The notes: a model not told the origin generated them from the sequence alone. A DNA stretch of 64,000 nucleotides from Acidobacteriota bacterium (GCA_021161905.1 JAGGZT010000004.1:1-64000), one strand, 5' to 3'. Shown: positions 41,602 through 52,360, counted from the first letter of the stretch. Program-made: numbers and translations.

Positions 41602-42061
41602 CAACCTTCTCCTTCTTAAAAAGATGGGTCTCCTCCTCCCGAGGGGACCAGGTCCGCTCCTCATCTATTATGTGGACTACCTTAAAGCCTAATCGGGTAA
41701 GCTCGCGGGCGATAAATCGGCGATGACACCGCCAAGGAAACCGCTCAGCACAGACGATAGCGGTAGGCTCACTCTCCCCTTCAGCCACGAGCTTAGCCAA
41801 GCCTCGCTTGAATGATTCGGTCGTCTGGTATCTCTCATATCCCCCCTTTCGATAACCACCAAGCTCCTCACCGAACCAAAGATATCTCATCCCCCTTCGG
41901 TTCGCCTCCGAGGCAAGAGCCTCACGAGAAAAATAAGGAAATCGACTCTTGGGAAACCTTCTCACATCAGCAATCAATTTGATTCCCCATCTTGCAAGAA
42001 GGGAGAAAAACTCATCCTTCTCCCTGATACTCGTTCCCACAGTGTAAATAACCCGCCTCAT
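41591..42061 (-). CDS. DUF488 family protein
   Basis: 156 residues. Conserved features: YTVGTSIREKDEFF, LIADVRRFPKSRFPYF, RYLWFGEELGGYR, and the Cys-rich VCAERFPWRCHRRFIARELTRLG. The function of the family is unknown; conserved Cys/Arg residues suggest nucleic acid or metal binding. It is the first gene of a four-gene operon (DUF488, hotdog, two OsmC). ATG lies nine bases from a TATATA -10 box, so the transcript is likely leaderless. Confidence 0.9.
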   Translation of the reverse strand: MRRVIYTVGTSIREKDEFFSLLARWGIKLIADVRRFPKSRFPYFSREALASEANRRGMRYLWFGEELGGYRKGGYERYQTTESFKRGLAKLVAEGESEPTAIVCAERFPWRCHRRFIARELTRLGFKVVHIIDEERTWSPREEETHLFKKEKVDGA

Positions 42062-42070
42062 CTCACAAGG

Positions 42071-42099
42071 TATATACCACAGATCAAACCGATTAACAA
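42071..42099 (-). promoter_or_regulatory. Promoter of the DUF488/OsmC operon
   Basis: Minus strand TTGTTA (42099-42094), 17-base spacer, TATATA (42076-42071), ending nine bases before ATG 42061. Confidence 0.7.
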
Positions 42100-42112
42100 G
42101 AAGAGGGCATCC

Positions 42113-43318
<1,206 letters not shown>

Positions 43319-43361
43319 ATCAACAATTATCCTAAACTTTTAAGGTGGAGGGAAAAGGGAT

Positions 43362-43673
43362 ATGTGGTTTAATCTGATGCTCTTTCAACAAAAACAACCC
43401 TCGGGTGGAGGGTTCTTAGGATTGGTCCCTCTAATTTTGATATTTATCATTTTCTACTTCCTTCTCATCGCCCCAATGAAGCGAAGGCAGAAAAAACTTC
43501 AGGAGATGATAAACAACCTCAAGGTGGGAGATAAAGTGATAACCACTGGAGGGATATATGGCAAAGTGGTAGGAATTGGTAGGGACCACATCCAGCTCAA
43601 GATAGCGGATAAGGTGAAGATCGATGTCGCCAAGCAGGCGATAGCAGGACTTCAACCCGAAGATAGAGAATAA
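43362..43673 (+). CDS. yajC: Sec translocon accessory protein YajC
   Basis: 103 residues. One membrane helix (about 20-38: FLGLVPLILIFIIFYFLLI) is followed by APMKRRQKKLQEMINNLKVGDKVITTGGIYGKVVGI, the family signature. It associates with SecD and SecF, which lie two genes downstream. GGAGGGAAAAGGG precedes the ATG. Confidence 0.95.
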   Translation: MWFNLMLFQQKQPSGGGFLGLVPLILIFIIFYFLLIAPMKRRQKKLQEMINNLKVGDKVITTGGIYGKVVGIGRDHIQLKIADKVKIDVAKQAIAGLQPEDRE

Positions 43674-43687
43674 TCAAAAGAGGAGAT

Positions 43688-44356
43688 ATGAAAAAAGAGA
43701 TCCATCTCTCAGAGGTAATGGAAAACCCCAAGGTGAAGGAACTCCTCAGGGTTGCCGATTCCTACCTTGATAGGATAGGCTACACCGAACACGGTTTTCG
43801 TCATGCCCGGCTTACTGCCAAAACGGCACGAAACATCCTGGAGAAGCTTGACTATTCGAGAAAGGAAGCGGAGCTTGCTGCCATCGCTGGCTATCTTCAT
43901 GACATCGGCAACTTTCTGGGAAGAAGGGCTCATCCATCAGCGGGGGCGCTTCTTGCCAAAGATATCCTCTCAGAGATGGGGATGTCTTTTTCCGAGGTAA
44001 TAGCGGTGATGCAAGCTATATCTAACCATGAAGAGGATAGCGGAACCTCAACCGATCCCATCTCAGCAGCAGTGGTCATCGCCGACAAGGCGGATGTTCA
44101 TCGCTCCCGGGTGCGAAATCCGCGATTTATCAAGTTCGATGTACACGATAGGGTGAACTATGCGGTCACCTCCTCCAAACTTACCGTAGAGTCAGCCAAA
44201 AGAACAATAACCCTTAATTTAGAGATCGATACCGAGATCTCTCCGGTAATGGAGTATTTCGAGATATTCCTCTCCCGGATGGTGGTCTGCCGCCGAGCAG
44301 GGGATATCTTGAATGCAAAATTTCAACTAATAATAAACGGTGCCCAATTGATATGA
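43688..44356 (+). CDS. HD-domain phosphohydrolase
   Basis: 222 residues. HD motif: EHGFRHARLTAKTA (first His), AGYLHDIGNFLGRRAH (HD pair and following His) and ADKADVHRSRV (Asp), giving the full metal set. It has no obvious membrane or sensory domain. Such proteins cleave nucleotides or phosphate esters; substrate unknown. It sits between yajC (14-base gap) and secD (10-base gap), so it is co-transcribed with protein export genes. Confidence 0.88.
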   Translation: MKKEIHLSEVMENPKVKELLRVADSYLDRIGYTEHGFRHARLTAKTARNILEKLDYSRKEAELAAIAGYLHDIGNFLGRRAHPSAGALLAKDILSEMGMSFSEVIAVMQAISNHEEDSGTSTDPISAAVVIADKADVHRSRVRNPRFIKFDVHDRVNYAVTSSKLTVESAKRTITLNLEIDTEISPVMEYFEIFLSRMVVCRRAGDILNAKFQLIINGAQLI

Positions 44357-44366
44357 GGGGGAATCG

Positions 44367-45935
44367 ATGAGAAAAAACATCAAAACAAGGATAATATTTA
44401 TCCTAATTGTGGTGGGCTTATGCGTTTTGTCCTTTTATCCTCCCCAAAAGAAGATAAAGTTGGGTCTCGATCTCAAGGGAGGAAGTCATTTGGTACTTGA
44501 GGTAAATGTGGATGAATCAGTGAAAGCGGAATTATCCCAGTTGAGAGATAGTATTGCCGCTGAGCTCAACGACAAATCCATCCCCTTTGACAATGTGAGG
44601 CTTAAGCCCGATCTAACCATCGAGATAACCGCCAATCGGGAAGAGCGGGCGGCGATAAAGACAATAGTTGATAAAAACTTCCCCGTTCTTGACTTCAAGG
44701 TAGAGCCAGGGAGTCCATCTCGCTTTCTCCTCGTCCCCAAGCAAGCCTACATCCGCGATATAAAAGAGAAAACGATGCGCCAGACCCTAAATACTCTGAG
44801 AAACCGAGTGGACGCCTTCGGTGTGGAAGAACCGACAATAGAAAGGCAGGGAATAGGAGGGAATCGGATCGTGCTTGAGCTCCCTGGAGTTGATGATCCG
44901 GAGCGGATAAAAGAGCGACTGAAGACAGTGGCTCAGCTCGAATGGAAAGAGGTGGTGGCTGGTCCCTTCCCTTCCAAAGAAGCAGCTCTATCCGCCTACG
45001 GAGGAAAGGTGCCTGAAGGGATGGAGCTTCTAAGCTACACCCCGAGAAGAGGGATGCAAACAGGGAAAACGGAATATTACCTCTTGAAGAAAAAGCCCAT
45101 CGTCTCTGGGAAAGACCTTAAAAATGCAAGGAGGGGGACCGATGAAAACGGCTTTCCTGCGGTCGACTTCTCCTTAAGTCCCGAGGGGGGAAGGAAGTTT
45201 GCTCGGTTCACTGAAAAACATGTCGGCGATCTGGTAGCTATCGTGCTCGACAACGAGATTCAATCGGTACCGGTGGTGAAAACGAGGATCGGCTCCAGAG
45301 GGCAGATCACCGGCAACTTCACCCAGCAGGAGGCGCAGGACCTTGCCCTTCTCCTCCGCGCTGGGGCTTTGCCCGCTTCGATGCGCTATATTGAGGAAAG
45401 AACGGTAGGTCCTTCACTGGGCTGGGATTCAATAAGGAAAGGCGTCATCGCCGCCATCATTGGGCTTTTAGCGGTATTGATATTTATGCCCATCTATTAC
45501 AAATGGGCGGGGCTGAATGCAGATGTTGCCCTTATCCTTAATATGGTGATCATCCTTGGGGTACTCGCCTACTTCCGAGCAACGCTCACCCTTCCTGGCA
45601 TCGCCGGGTTGATCCTAACAATAGGTATGTCGGTGGATGCCAATGTGCTCATATTCGAGCGGATAAGGGAGGAGCTAAGGCTTGGTAAAACGGTCCGTTC
45701 TGCAGTGGATGCGGGATTTAACAAAGCGTTCTGGACCATCTTCGACGCCAATCTCACCACCCTCATTGCTGCCTTATTCCTCTTCCAGTTCGGGACCGGT
45801 CCCATCAAAGGATTTGCGGTCACTCTGAGCATCGGTATTATCGCCAGTATGTTCACCGCCATCTATGTCTCGAGAACAATATTCGAGATCATCCTTCAAA
45901 CAAAGGGAAGGCGAATTGAAAAATTGAGCATTTAG
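44367..45935 (+). CDS. secD: Protein translocase subunit SecD
   Basis: 522 residues. N-terminal helix, then LGLDLKGGSHLVLEV (conserved D1-D4 motifs), the P1 periplasmic domain (about 40-320) with TLRNRVDAFGVEEPTIERQG, and five C-terminal helices with the GALPASMRYIEERTVGPSLG and SVDANVLIFERIREELRLG signatures. It uses ion motive force to pull translocating proteins from the periplasmic side. It is followed by secF at 16 bases. Confidence 0.97.
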   Translation: MRKNIKTRIIFILIVVGLCVLSFYPPQKKIKLGLDLKGGSHLVLEVNVDESVKAELSQLRDSIAAELNDKSIPFDNVRLKPDLTIEITANREERAAIKTIVDKNFPVLDFKVEPGSPSRFLLVPKQAYIRDIKEKTMRQTLNTLRNRVDAFGVEEPTIERQGIGGNRIVLELPGVDDPERIKERLKTVAQLEWKEVVAGPFPSKEAALSAYGGKVPEGMELLSYTPRRGMQTGKTEYYLLKKKPIVSGKDLKNARRGTDENGFPAVDFSLSPEGGRKFARFTEKHVGDLVAIVLDNEIQSVPVVKTRIGSRGQITGNFTQQEAQDLALLLRAGALPASMRYIEERTVGPSLGWDSIRKGVIAAIIGLLAVLIFMPIYYKWAGLNADVALILNMVIILGVLAYFRATLTLPGIAGLILTIGMSVDANVLIFERIREELRLGKTVRSAVDAGFNKAFWTIFDANLTTLIAALFLFQFGTGPIKGFAVTLSIGIIASMFTAIYVSRTIFEIILQTKGRRIEKLSI

Positions 45936-45951
45936 GGAAGGAGAAAGAACA

Positions 45952-47115
45952 ATGCAGTGGCTGGTTGGGACTAATATCGATTTCTTAGGGAAGAAATTTA
46001 TCTTCCTTTCTATCTCAGTGGGGCTCATAATAATTGGCGCTATTTACCTCTCCCTGTATGGACTGAACTATGGGATAGACTTCGCTGGGGGCACTATGCT
46101 TCGCGTCCGGTTTGTCAATCCTCCTGGGGTAGGAGAGATAAGAAAGAAGATAGAAGCCCTCAATCTGGGCGATACGGTCATCCAAACATTTGGCGATAAC
46201 CATGAACTTCTCATTCGAGTGGAGAATGTAGCGAGGAAGGAAGCAGCAGGGAGTGAGAAGACAGTAGCTCTAATAGTCAACGCATTGAGAAACAAGGAAG
46301 ATAAATTAAGGGAAAATGAAGGTAAGTTAGACCTCAACGAGGTGGGAGCAGCCATCATAGGAAAGAAACTCGCAGAGATCGATCCGTTAAATAAAGGCGA
46401 TGAGACCCTTTATCAGAAGATCGGAAGGAAAATCATCAACTTCAGGAAAACTAACAACGGGGTTATCACAAGCTTTGAAGATTTAAAAAAGGTGGAAGGC
46501 GTCACCGAACCAGTCATCTCAGCGCTCAAGGACCATTTTTATCTCGGGAGCTTCACTGTCACCAATACGGAGATGGTTGGTCCCAAGGTAGGGGCAGACC
46601 TAAGGAAAAAAGCTATATCCGCTCTTACCCTTGCTCTGATTGGAATGCTCATCTACATAACCCTCCGCTTCCAGTTCTACTTCGCGGTAGGAGCCATTAT
46701 AGCTCTCGCCCACGACGCCTTTATCTCCGCCTCTCTCTTTGCTATGAGCGGTGGGGAGTTCAACCTTCCCATCATAGCTGCTCTGCTCACCGTGGTCGGT
46801 TATTCGATAAACGATACCATCGTCGTCTACGACCGGATAAGGGATAATATGAGGCTAATGAGGAAGGATCCGTTGGAGAAGATTATGAATAGGAGCATCA
46901 ATCAGACCCTGAGCCGTACTATCCTTACCTCCTTCACCACCTTCATCGTTGTCTTGGCTCTTTATCTTTTTGGTAGCGAGACCATTAAGGGGTTCGCCTT
47001 GGTCCTCATCATCGGGATAATTGTGGGAACCTACTCCTCAATATACATCGCAAGCCCAATAGCCCTCTTCCTGAACCGAATAAGGGAGAAAAAGGCAAAG
47101 AAAAAAAGAAGATAA
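45952..47115 (+). CDS. secF: Protein translocase subunit SecF with an extra periplasmic insert
   Basis: 387 residues, longer than the usual 300-330. Hallmarks are GLNYGIDFAGGTMLRVRF, the TNTEMVGPKVGADLRKKAISAL boundary and VGYSINDTIVVYDRIRDN. The extra 70 or so residues fall in the first periplasmic domain (about 105-200) and include NFRKTNNGVITSFEDLKK followed by VEGVTEPVISALKD, which resembles a ComEA-type helix-hairpin-helix. The rest has six membrane helices as expected. Confidence 0.95.
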   Translation: MQWLVGTNIDFLGKKFIFLSISVGLIIIGAIYLSLYGLNYGIDFAGGTMLRVRFVNPPGVGEIRKKIEALNLGDTVIQTFGDNHELLIRVENVARKEAAGSEKTVALIVNALRNKEDKLRENEGKLDLNEVGAAIIGKKLAEIDPLNKGDETLYQKIGRKIINFRKTNNGVITSFEDLKKVEGVTEPVISALKDHFYLGSFTVTNTEMVGPKVGADLRKKAISALTLALIGMLIYITLRFQFYFAVGAIIALAHDAFISASLFAMSGGEFNLPIIAALLTVVGYSINDTIVVYDRIRDNMRLMRKDPLEKIMNRSINQTLSRTILTSFTTFIVVLALYLFGSETIKGFALVLIIGIIVGTYSSIYIASPIALFLNRIREKKAKKKRR

Positions 47116-47130
47116 CCTCTATTAAATGCA

Positions 47131-47643
47131 GTGATGACCTTTCTCCATATATTAGGCTATATTGGGTTCTATCTTTTACTTGTGGTGGGGTTGGTTGCCA
47201 TCATCTTCACCTTGCCTGGTAACTTTATCATCTTTGGGGGCGCCCTGTTATACGCCATCCTTACTGACTTTTCTAAGATCGGGTGGCGACTTCTTCTAAC
47301 CTTGGGGCTAATGGCTACTGCATCTGAGCTCTTCGAGTATGTTCTGGGAGTAGTAGGGGCAAAGAGGTGGGGGGCAAGCAAATGGGGAATCATCGGTGCT
47401 CTAATTGGGGCAATAATAGGCTCCATAGTTCTTGCTCCCTTGTTTTTCGGCATTGGGGCGCTAATTGGGCTCTTCGCTGGTGCCTTCCTCGGTGCCTCCA
47501 TTGCGGAGCTGATACGAGGTATCTCGCCGGATAAAGCCTTCCGTGCTGGTTTAGGAGCATTGGTAGGAAGAATTGGAGCCACCTTACTCAAGCTGGTTAT
47601 CGGAGTGACGATGATATTTCTGATAGTGAAAGCTACTATCTAA
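47131..47643 (+). CDS. DUF456 membrane protein
   Basis: 170 residues, almost wholly hydrophobic with four to five helices and repeated Gly-rich segments (GIIGALIGAIIGSIVLAPLF, LIGLFAGAFLGASIAELIRG), as in DUF456. Start may be GTG 47131 or the adjacent ATG 47134; no clear ribosome site. Function unknown. It is 15 bases after secF and probably ends that operon. Confidence 0.82.
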   Translation: MMTFLHILGYIGFYLLLVVGLVAIIFTLPGNFIIFGGALLYAILTDFSKIGWRLLLTLGLMATASELFEYVLGVVGAKRWGASKWGIIGALIGAIIGSIVLAPLFFGIGALIGLFAGAFLGASIAELIRGISPDKAFRAGLGALVGRIGATLLKLVIGVTMIFLIVKATI

Positions 47644-47704
47644 CCCCAACTTATTGACTTACGCGGAGATGAATGTTATTCTCTCGTAAGGTAAGGAGGA
47701 TAAT

Positions 47705-48445
47705 TTGTTTCCCGGGTTGGTATTGGCTCAACTGGTCACTGTAAAAAGGTTTTTTTCCGAAGACATCCTTTCCCTTATAGTTTTGGCAGAACCAGTGGGA
47801 AAGGCGGTTCTTCTCATACTTCTCTTCTTCTCCATAATCTCCTTATCAATAATATTCGAAAAATCAAGGGCGATAAAGAGAGCAAGGATAAAGAGCCGTG
47901 AATTCCTTCGGATATTTAGGAAAAGCGGCAAATTCTCCGAAGTAAACGCCGCCTGTGGTAAACTGAGGGAAAGTCCATTAGTGGGTCTATTCCTTGCTGG
48001 ATTTAACGAATTGAACTATCAGCTAAAAACCGGATATGCTGCTCAAATGTCCCAAGGGAACCCGGAGGTGAAGGTAACCATTCGCTCGATGGAGGCCATC
48101 GCTCGTGCCCTACAACGGGCAGCCTCTCTTGAGATAAACAAGCTGGAGCGGGGATTGAATTTTCTGGCGACAACGGCGAGCGTTGCCCCCTTCTTCGGCC
48201 TCTTTGGCACGGTGTGGGGGATAATCACCGCCTTCCACCGGATCGGGGTCCAAGGGACAGCAAGCCTCTCTGCCATCGCTCCAGGGATAGCGGCTGCTCT
48301 CATCACCACTGCCTTCGGTCTTGTGGTCGCCATCCCCGCAGTGATCGGCTACAATCACCTCCTCAATAAGATAAAGATATTGTCCTCCGAAATGGACGAT
48401 TTTATCCTGGAATTCATAACCATAGCCGAAAGGAATTTTACCTAA
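47705..48445 (+). CDS. tolQ: TolQ/ExbB-type proton channel protein
   Basis: 246 residues starting at TTG 47705 after AAGGAGG. Three membrane helices: about 25-48, 150-170 (ATTASVAPFFGLFGTVWGII, the conserved Thr/Gly helix) and 185-210 (PGIAAALITTAFGLVVAIPAV). It forms the energising motor with the TolR-like protein, harvesting proton motive force for outer-membrane constriction. The downstream tolB-pal-cpoB set identifies the group as Tol rather than Exb. Confidence 0.93.
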   Translation: MFPGLVLAQLVTVKRFFSEDILSLIVLAEPVGKAVLLILLFFSIISLSIIFEKSRAIKRARIKSREFLRIFRKSGKFSEVNAACGKLRESPLVGLFLAGFNELNYQLKTGYAAQMSQGNPEVKVTIRSMEAIARALQRAASLEINKLERGLNFLATTASVAPFFGLFGTVWGIITAFHRIGVQGTASLSAIAPGIAAALITTAFGLVVAIPAVIGYNHLLNKIKILSSEMDDFILEFITIAERNFT

Positions 48446-48889
48446 ATGGCACCGCTCGAACTTCCCTCTAAGGAGACGAGAACCACCGGGGCACTCTCTC
48501 AGATAAATCTAACCCCTCTAATCGATGTCGCCCTTACCCTGCTGATCATATTTATGATAACCGCTCCCTTTATGTACCGGGGGATCGATGTAAATGTCCC
48601 CCAAACAAAAAGTGGAAAACCAACCAACGAGCAACGGGTAATGATAACCATCACCAAAGAAGGGAGGGTGTTTGTAAACGACCAGCCGGTACTTATATCC
48701 ATCCTCCCCCAGAGATTAAAGGAACTTGCTGTAGTCACTGAGAACCGTCCTGTATTCCTTCGAGCAGACAAGGAGGTCCCTTATGGCAAGGTGATGGAGG
48801 TTATGGATCTTCTAAAGGAAGCGGGGATCGAGAAGGTCGGTTTGATAACCACCCCCCCGAGCAAACTGCTTAATAAGAAGAAACGATGA
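48446..48889 (+). CDS. tolR: TolR/ExbD-type protein
   Basis: 147 residues. One membrane helix (about 27-45) with the conserved Asp in NLTPLIDVALTLLIIFMI, then the periplasmic domain ending EAGIEKVGLITTPP. It directly abuts tolQ without spacing and overlaps the next gene by four bases. It transmits motor motion to the TolA-like protein. Confidence 0.93.
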   Translation: MAPLELPSKETRTTGALSQINLTPLIDVALTLLIIFMITAPFMYRGIDVNVPQTKSGKPTNEQRVMITITKEGRVFVNDQPVLISILPQRLKELAVVTENRPVFLRADKEVPYGKVMEVMDLLKEAGIEKVGLITTPPSKLLNKKKR

Positions 48890-49605
48890 ACGGGGTAAAC
48901 CGTGTTTTAGAAAGAAGAAAAAGGATAAAGGAACATTTCACCTTCGGGGTCATCCTATCACTTCTGCTCCATAGCGCGGTAGCAGCTTTTATAATCCTCG
49001 CCCCTCGCTGGACCTCCTCAAAGGAAGAACGGTACATCACCGTGGAACTCATCAGCCTGCCAAAGCCTGCCCGGACTGCGAAGAAGAAGGCAGCGGTAAT
49101 GAAAATAAAGGAGGAAGCACCGAAACCTCCTAAGAAAGAGGAGAAAACGCTCGTCCTCCCGAAAGAGGGAAAAAAGAGAGAAAGGGAGAGGGAAAAACCG
49201 GTTAAGAGGGAGAAGGTCAAGAAACAGAGCGAAAGAAAACCTATCCCCCCTAAACAAATGGGGAGGGAAGCGACCATCAGTGGAGGATTACGGGGAGGGG
49301 ATATAAGCTTATTAAACATCCATAATATCCGTTTCCTCTGGTATCAGACGATCGTTACCTCCATCCTCCGCTCCAATTGGGCAACTGCGGTCGCTGGGGA
49401 GGAGGCAAGGGGGAAGAAGGTGGTGGTGATGTTCACCATAAAGAAAAATGGAGAGATCTCCGGGGTGAAGTTGGTAAAAAGATCAGGGATTTTCACCTTG
49501 GATCAGGCGGTTCTCAGAGCCATCTTAAACTCCAGCCCATTACCACCGATCCCGGAGGAGTTTGGAAAGGAGGAACTCATTGCTGAATATGAATTCGTGT
49601 ATTAG
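48886..49605 (+). CDS. TolA/TonB-like energy transducer
   Basis: 239 residues. A membrane helix at about 20-38, a charged linker (about 55-125) of Lys, Glu and Pro, and a TonB_C domain (about 155-239: VVVMFTIKKNGEISGVKLVKRSG ... LDQAVLRAILNSSPLPPIPEEF). The domain is TonB-type rather than classical TolA domain III, but the position between TolR and TolB supports the TolA role. Exact identity is therefore uncertain. Confidence 0.85.
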   Translation: MNGVNRVLERRKRIKEHFTFGVILSLLLHSAVAAFIILAPRWTSSKEERYITVELISLPKPARTAKKKAAVMKIKEEAPKPPKKEEKTLVLPKEGKKREREREKPVKREKVKKQSERKPIPPKQMGREATISGGLRGGDISLLNIHNIRFLWYQTIVTSILRSNWATAVAGEEARGKKVVVMFTIKKNGEISGVKLVKRSGIFTLDQAVLRAILNSSPLPPIPEEFGKEELIAEYEFVY

Positions 49606-49617
49606 GGGGGAGAAGGG

Positions 49618-50919
49618 ATGAAGAAAAGGAGCTTTTCCCTTATTGCAATCCTATTAATGATAAGCGCCACCGTCTTTTCTCAGCAGGTTGATCTAAAAGG
49701 GCTGATAGAGAGGAAGGGGGCAAGGAGGATAAGGATCGCCATCCCGGAACTGGTCATCCGGAGCGAGAAGAGCCAAAAGCTACTGACCGCCGCCTCGGCT
49801 ATCGTTTCCTCATTGAAATACGACCTCGACTTCTCCCTTGTTTTCTCGGTAATCGGAAGGGAGGAGATGTCCTCTCTCCCTCCGTTCGACGATAGGGCTT
49901 TCTCCTTCTCTGCTTTTGAGGGGATAGGCGCCGAAGCGTTGGTAGCGGGGAATATCCGTTTAGAGGGGGGAAAGCTGGTATTAGAAGTCCGGGTCTACGA
50001 TGTAAAGACGAGACAGATGATATTGGGTAAGAGATACCGAGGAGAACTCTCTCAAGCCCGTTACATCGCTCATACCTTAGCTGATGAGATCGTACTCCGC
50101 TACACTGGAAAACCTGGGATAGCGAGGAGCAAGATCGCCTTCTCCTCCGATAGAACGGGGGCAAAGGAGCTCTTCCTGATGGACTACGACGGAGCAAATG
50201 TGAGGCAGGTGACCAATTTCAAATCGATCACTATCTTCCCCGCTCTATCCCCTGATGGAAAGAGGATCGCCTTCACCTCGTTCTTCTCCGGCTTCCCCCG
50301 ACTCTATCTCCTTACCTTAGCCTTGGGTGAGGTGAAGACCCTCTTCAGTGCTTCGGGATTGAACTCCACCCCCAGTTGGTCTCCCGATGGGAAGAAGATC
50401 GCCTTCACCTCAAGCAAGGACGGAAATGCAGAGATATACATCCTTGATCTTGAAACGGGCAAGTTGAAGCGGATCACCCATTCCCCTGCTATCGATACCA
50501 ACCCTTGCTTTTCCCCTACAGGGAGAGAGATCGCCTTCACCTCGAGCAGGAGCGGTTCCCCCCAGATATACATCGTGGATGTGGATGGAGCCAATCTGAG
50601 AAGGCTCACCTACCAGGGACAGTATAACGATGGCGCTACCTGGTCCCCTGATGGGCTCAAGATAGCTTATGCCTCCCGCTTTGGTGTGCGCTTCGACATC
50701 TTTATGATAAACTTAAAGGAGAATGTGCCCTACCGGCTGACCATAGATGCGGGAAGCAATGAGAGCCCTGCCTGGTCGCCGGATGGGAAACATATCGTCT
50801 TTTCCTCGAACCGGGATGGACGATATCATATATATGTGATGAATGCTGATGGCACTGATCAGCGTCGGCTAACAAGAAAGGGAAATAATTTTACCCCCTC
50901 CTGGAGTAGGGGGGAATAA
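49618..50919 (+). CDS. tolB: Tol-Pal system periplasmic protein TolB
   Basis: 433 residues: a signal peptide (1-21), an N-terminal alpha/beta domain (about 25-170) and a six-bladed beta-propeller of repeated blades with consensus SPDGKKIAFTS, ending in TDQRRLTRKGNNFTPSW. It binds Pal and, through its N-terminus, TolA. It is 12 bases after the TonB-type gene and 18 before pal. Confidence 0.95.
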   Translation: MKKRSFSLIAILLMISATVFSQQVDLKGLIERKGARRIRIAIPELVIRSEKSQKLLTAASAIVSSLKYDLDFSLVFSVIGREEMSSLPPFDDRAFSFSAFEGIGAEALVAGNIRLEGGKLVLEVRVYDVKTRQMILGKRYRGELSQARYIAHTLADEIVLRYTGKPGIARSKIAFSSDRTGAKELFLMDYDGANVRQVTNFKSITIFPALSPDGKRIAFTSFFSGFPRLYLLTLALGEVKTLFSASGLNSTPSWSPDGKKIAFTSSKDGNAEIYILDLETGKLKRITHSPAIDTNPCFSPTGREIAFTSSRSGSPQIYIVDVDGANLRRLTYQGQYNDGATWSPDGLKIAYASRFGVRFDIFMINLKENVPYRLTIDAGSNESPAWSPDGKHIVFSSNRDGRYHIYVMNADGTDQRRLTRKGNNFTPSWSRGE

Positions 50920-50937
50920 AAAGGTGGAGGAAAGTAA

Positions 50938-51510
50938 GTGCTTATGAAAGGGAAAGGGTTAATATCTTTGGGAATCGGGGTGTTAGTTACCCTTCTCCTA
51001 TTTGGGTGTGGCGGGAAGAAAGCGAAGACAATAGAGACCCCTCCTCCAGTTCCCACCGTGGAGAAACAAACTCCTAAGGAAACGATAAAGAGGAAACCAG
51101 CAGCCGTCATCAAGCCGATAAAGGGGAAGGAGGTCGATATCAGTACCCTATCTATGGATGAGCTCAATGAGCTGGGTTTCCTGAAGGACATCCACTTCGA
51201 CTTCGACAAGTACAACATAAAACCGGAAGAAGCGAGGATACTTGAGGAAAACGCCCGCTGGCTTAAGGCACATCCTACGGTGAAGATAATAATAGAAGGT
51301 CATTGCGACGAACGGGGAACCAATGAGTACAATCTCGCTTTAGGTGAGAAAAGAGCGAGGGCGGCGTACAACTATCTGGTAGCCCTGGGAATCGACCCCT
51401 CACGGATGAAGATAATAAGCTATGGAGAGGAGATGCCCATAGACCCAGGGCATAATGAAATCGCCTGGGCAAAGAACCGCCGGGCTCACTTTTTGATCGT
51501 AGCGAAGTAA
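50938..51510 (+). CDS. pal: Peptidoglycan-associated lipoprotein
   Basis: 190 residues from GTG 50938 (ATG 50944 is a possible start). Lipobox LLFGC at about residue 24. Proline/lysine-rich linker, then the OmpA domain (about 85-190) with [51 protein letters not shown] and [10 protein letters not shown], the peptidoglycan-binding set. GGAGG precedes the GTG by seven bases. Confidence 0.95.
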   Translation: MLMKGKGLISLGIGVLVTLLLFGCGGKKAKTIETPPPVPTVEKQTPKETIKRKPAAVIKPIKGKEVDISTLSMDELNELGFLKDIHFDFDKYNIKPEEARILEENARWLKAHPTVKIIIEGHCDERGTNEYNLALGEKRARAAYNYLVALGIDPSRMKIISYGEEMPIDPGHNEIAWAKNRRAHFLIVAK

Positions 51511-51531
51511 TAAAGAAAGGAGGTATTAAGA

Positions 51532-52344
51532 TTGAGAAAAGGCAGGGTTATCTTTCTATCGCTCCTACTCTCCTCCCTAATATTCGCCGGCTGCGGTCCC
51601 AACAAGGAGATCCTCAAGATGCAGGATGACATCGCAAAGATCGAGCGGGAGATCCAACTCATCAAGCAAAAACAGGAGGAGATCGAAGGAACCCTAAACA
51701 GCACTAAGGAGAACCTTTATTCCGAGATAGAAAAGATCCAAAAAATCCAAGCAGACTCCCTCCTTAAGATAGACGGGCTCAACACCAACTACCAGATCCT
51801 ATCGGAGAAGCTCGATGATACCAACTACCGCCTTTCCTCCCTCTCTCAGGAAATCTCCAATATAAAGATCCGGTTGAAGCAACCCCAGGAGATATATCAG
51901 CCAGTGCCCCCGGCGGAGAAGAAGGAAGCACCCACCCCTTCTACCCCACCATCGACTACCGCCTCTCCGGAGGAGCTGTATAATCAAGCACGAGCCGATC
52001 TCCTCCGAGGAAATTACGATTTAGCAATAGCTGGATTCCAGGAATTCATCAAACGGTACCCCGAACACGAGCTCGCCGACAATGCTCAATACTGGCTCGG
52101 GGAGTGTTACTATGCCCAGGAGATGTTTGACCAGGCAGCTTCTGAGTTCGACAAGGTGATCACCAACTATCCCCGAGGGGACAAGGTACCCAGCGCCTAT
52201 CTTAAGAAGGGGTTTTGCTACTTCGAATTGAACCAAACCGCTCGTGGGGTTATCGTTCTCCAACAGCTGATAAAGCTCTATCCCAACTCGAATGAGGCGA
52301 AGATCGCTCGGGAGAGGCTACGCAGTCTTGGATTAAGACCCTAA
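51532..52344 (+). CDS. Tol-associated coiled-coil/TPR protein (CpoB/YbgF-like)
   Basis: 270 residues starting at TTG 51532 after AAAGGAGG. A lipobox FAGC near residue 20 makes it a lipoprotein, unlike enterobacterial CpoB. A coiled coil (about 24-110) drives trimerisation, a Pro/Thr linker follows, and tetratricopeptide repeats fill about 135-268 ([28 protein letters not shown]). It coordinates peptidoglycan synthesis with outer-membrane constriction in model species. Confidence 0.9.
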   Translation: MRKGRVIFLSLLLSSLIFAGCGPNKEILKMQDDIAKIEREIQLIKQKQEEIEGTLNSTKENLYSEIEKIQKIQADSLLKIDGLNTNYQILSEKLDDTNYRLSSLSQEISNIKIRLKQPQEIYQPVPPAEKKEAPTPSTPPSTTASPEELYNQARADLLRGNYDLAIAGFQEFIKRYPEHELADNAQYWLGECYYAQEMFDQAASEFDKVITNYPRGDKVPSAYLKKGFCYFELNQTARGVIVLQQLIKLYPNSNEAKIARERLRSLGLRP

Positions 52345-52360
52345 AAGAGGGAGCCGGAAG

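Noticed and set aside
41602-41664. Longer N-terminus of the hotdog thioesterase
   Set aside because: The extra arginine-rich residues are the DUF488 gene read in another frame.
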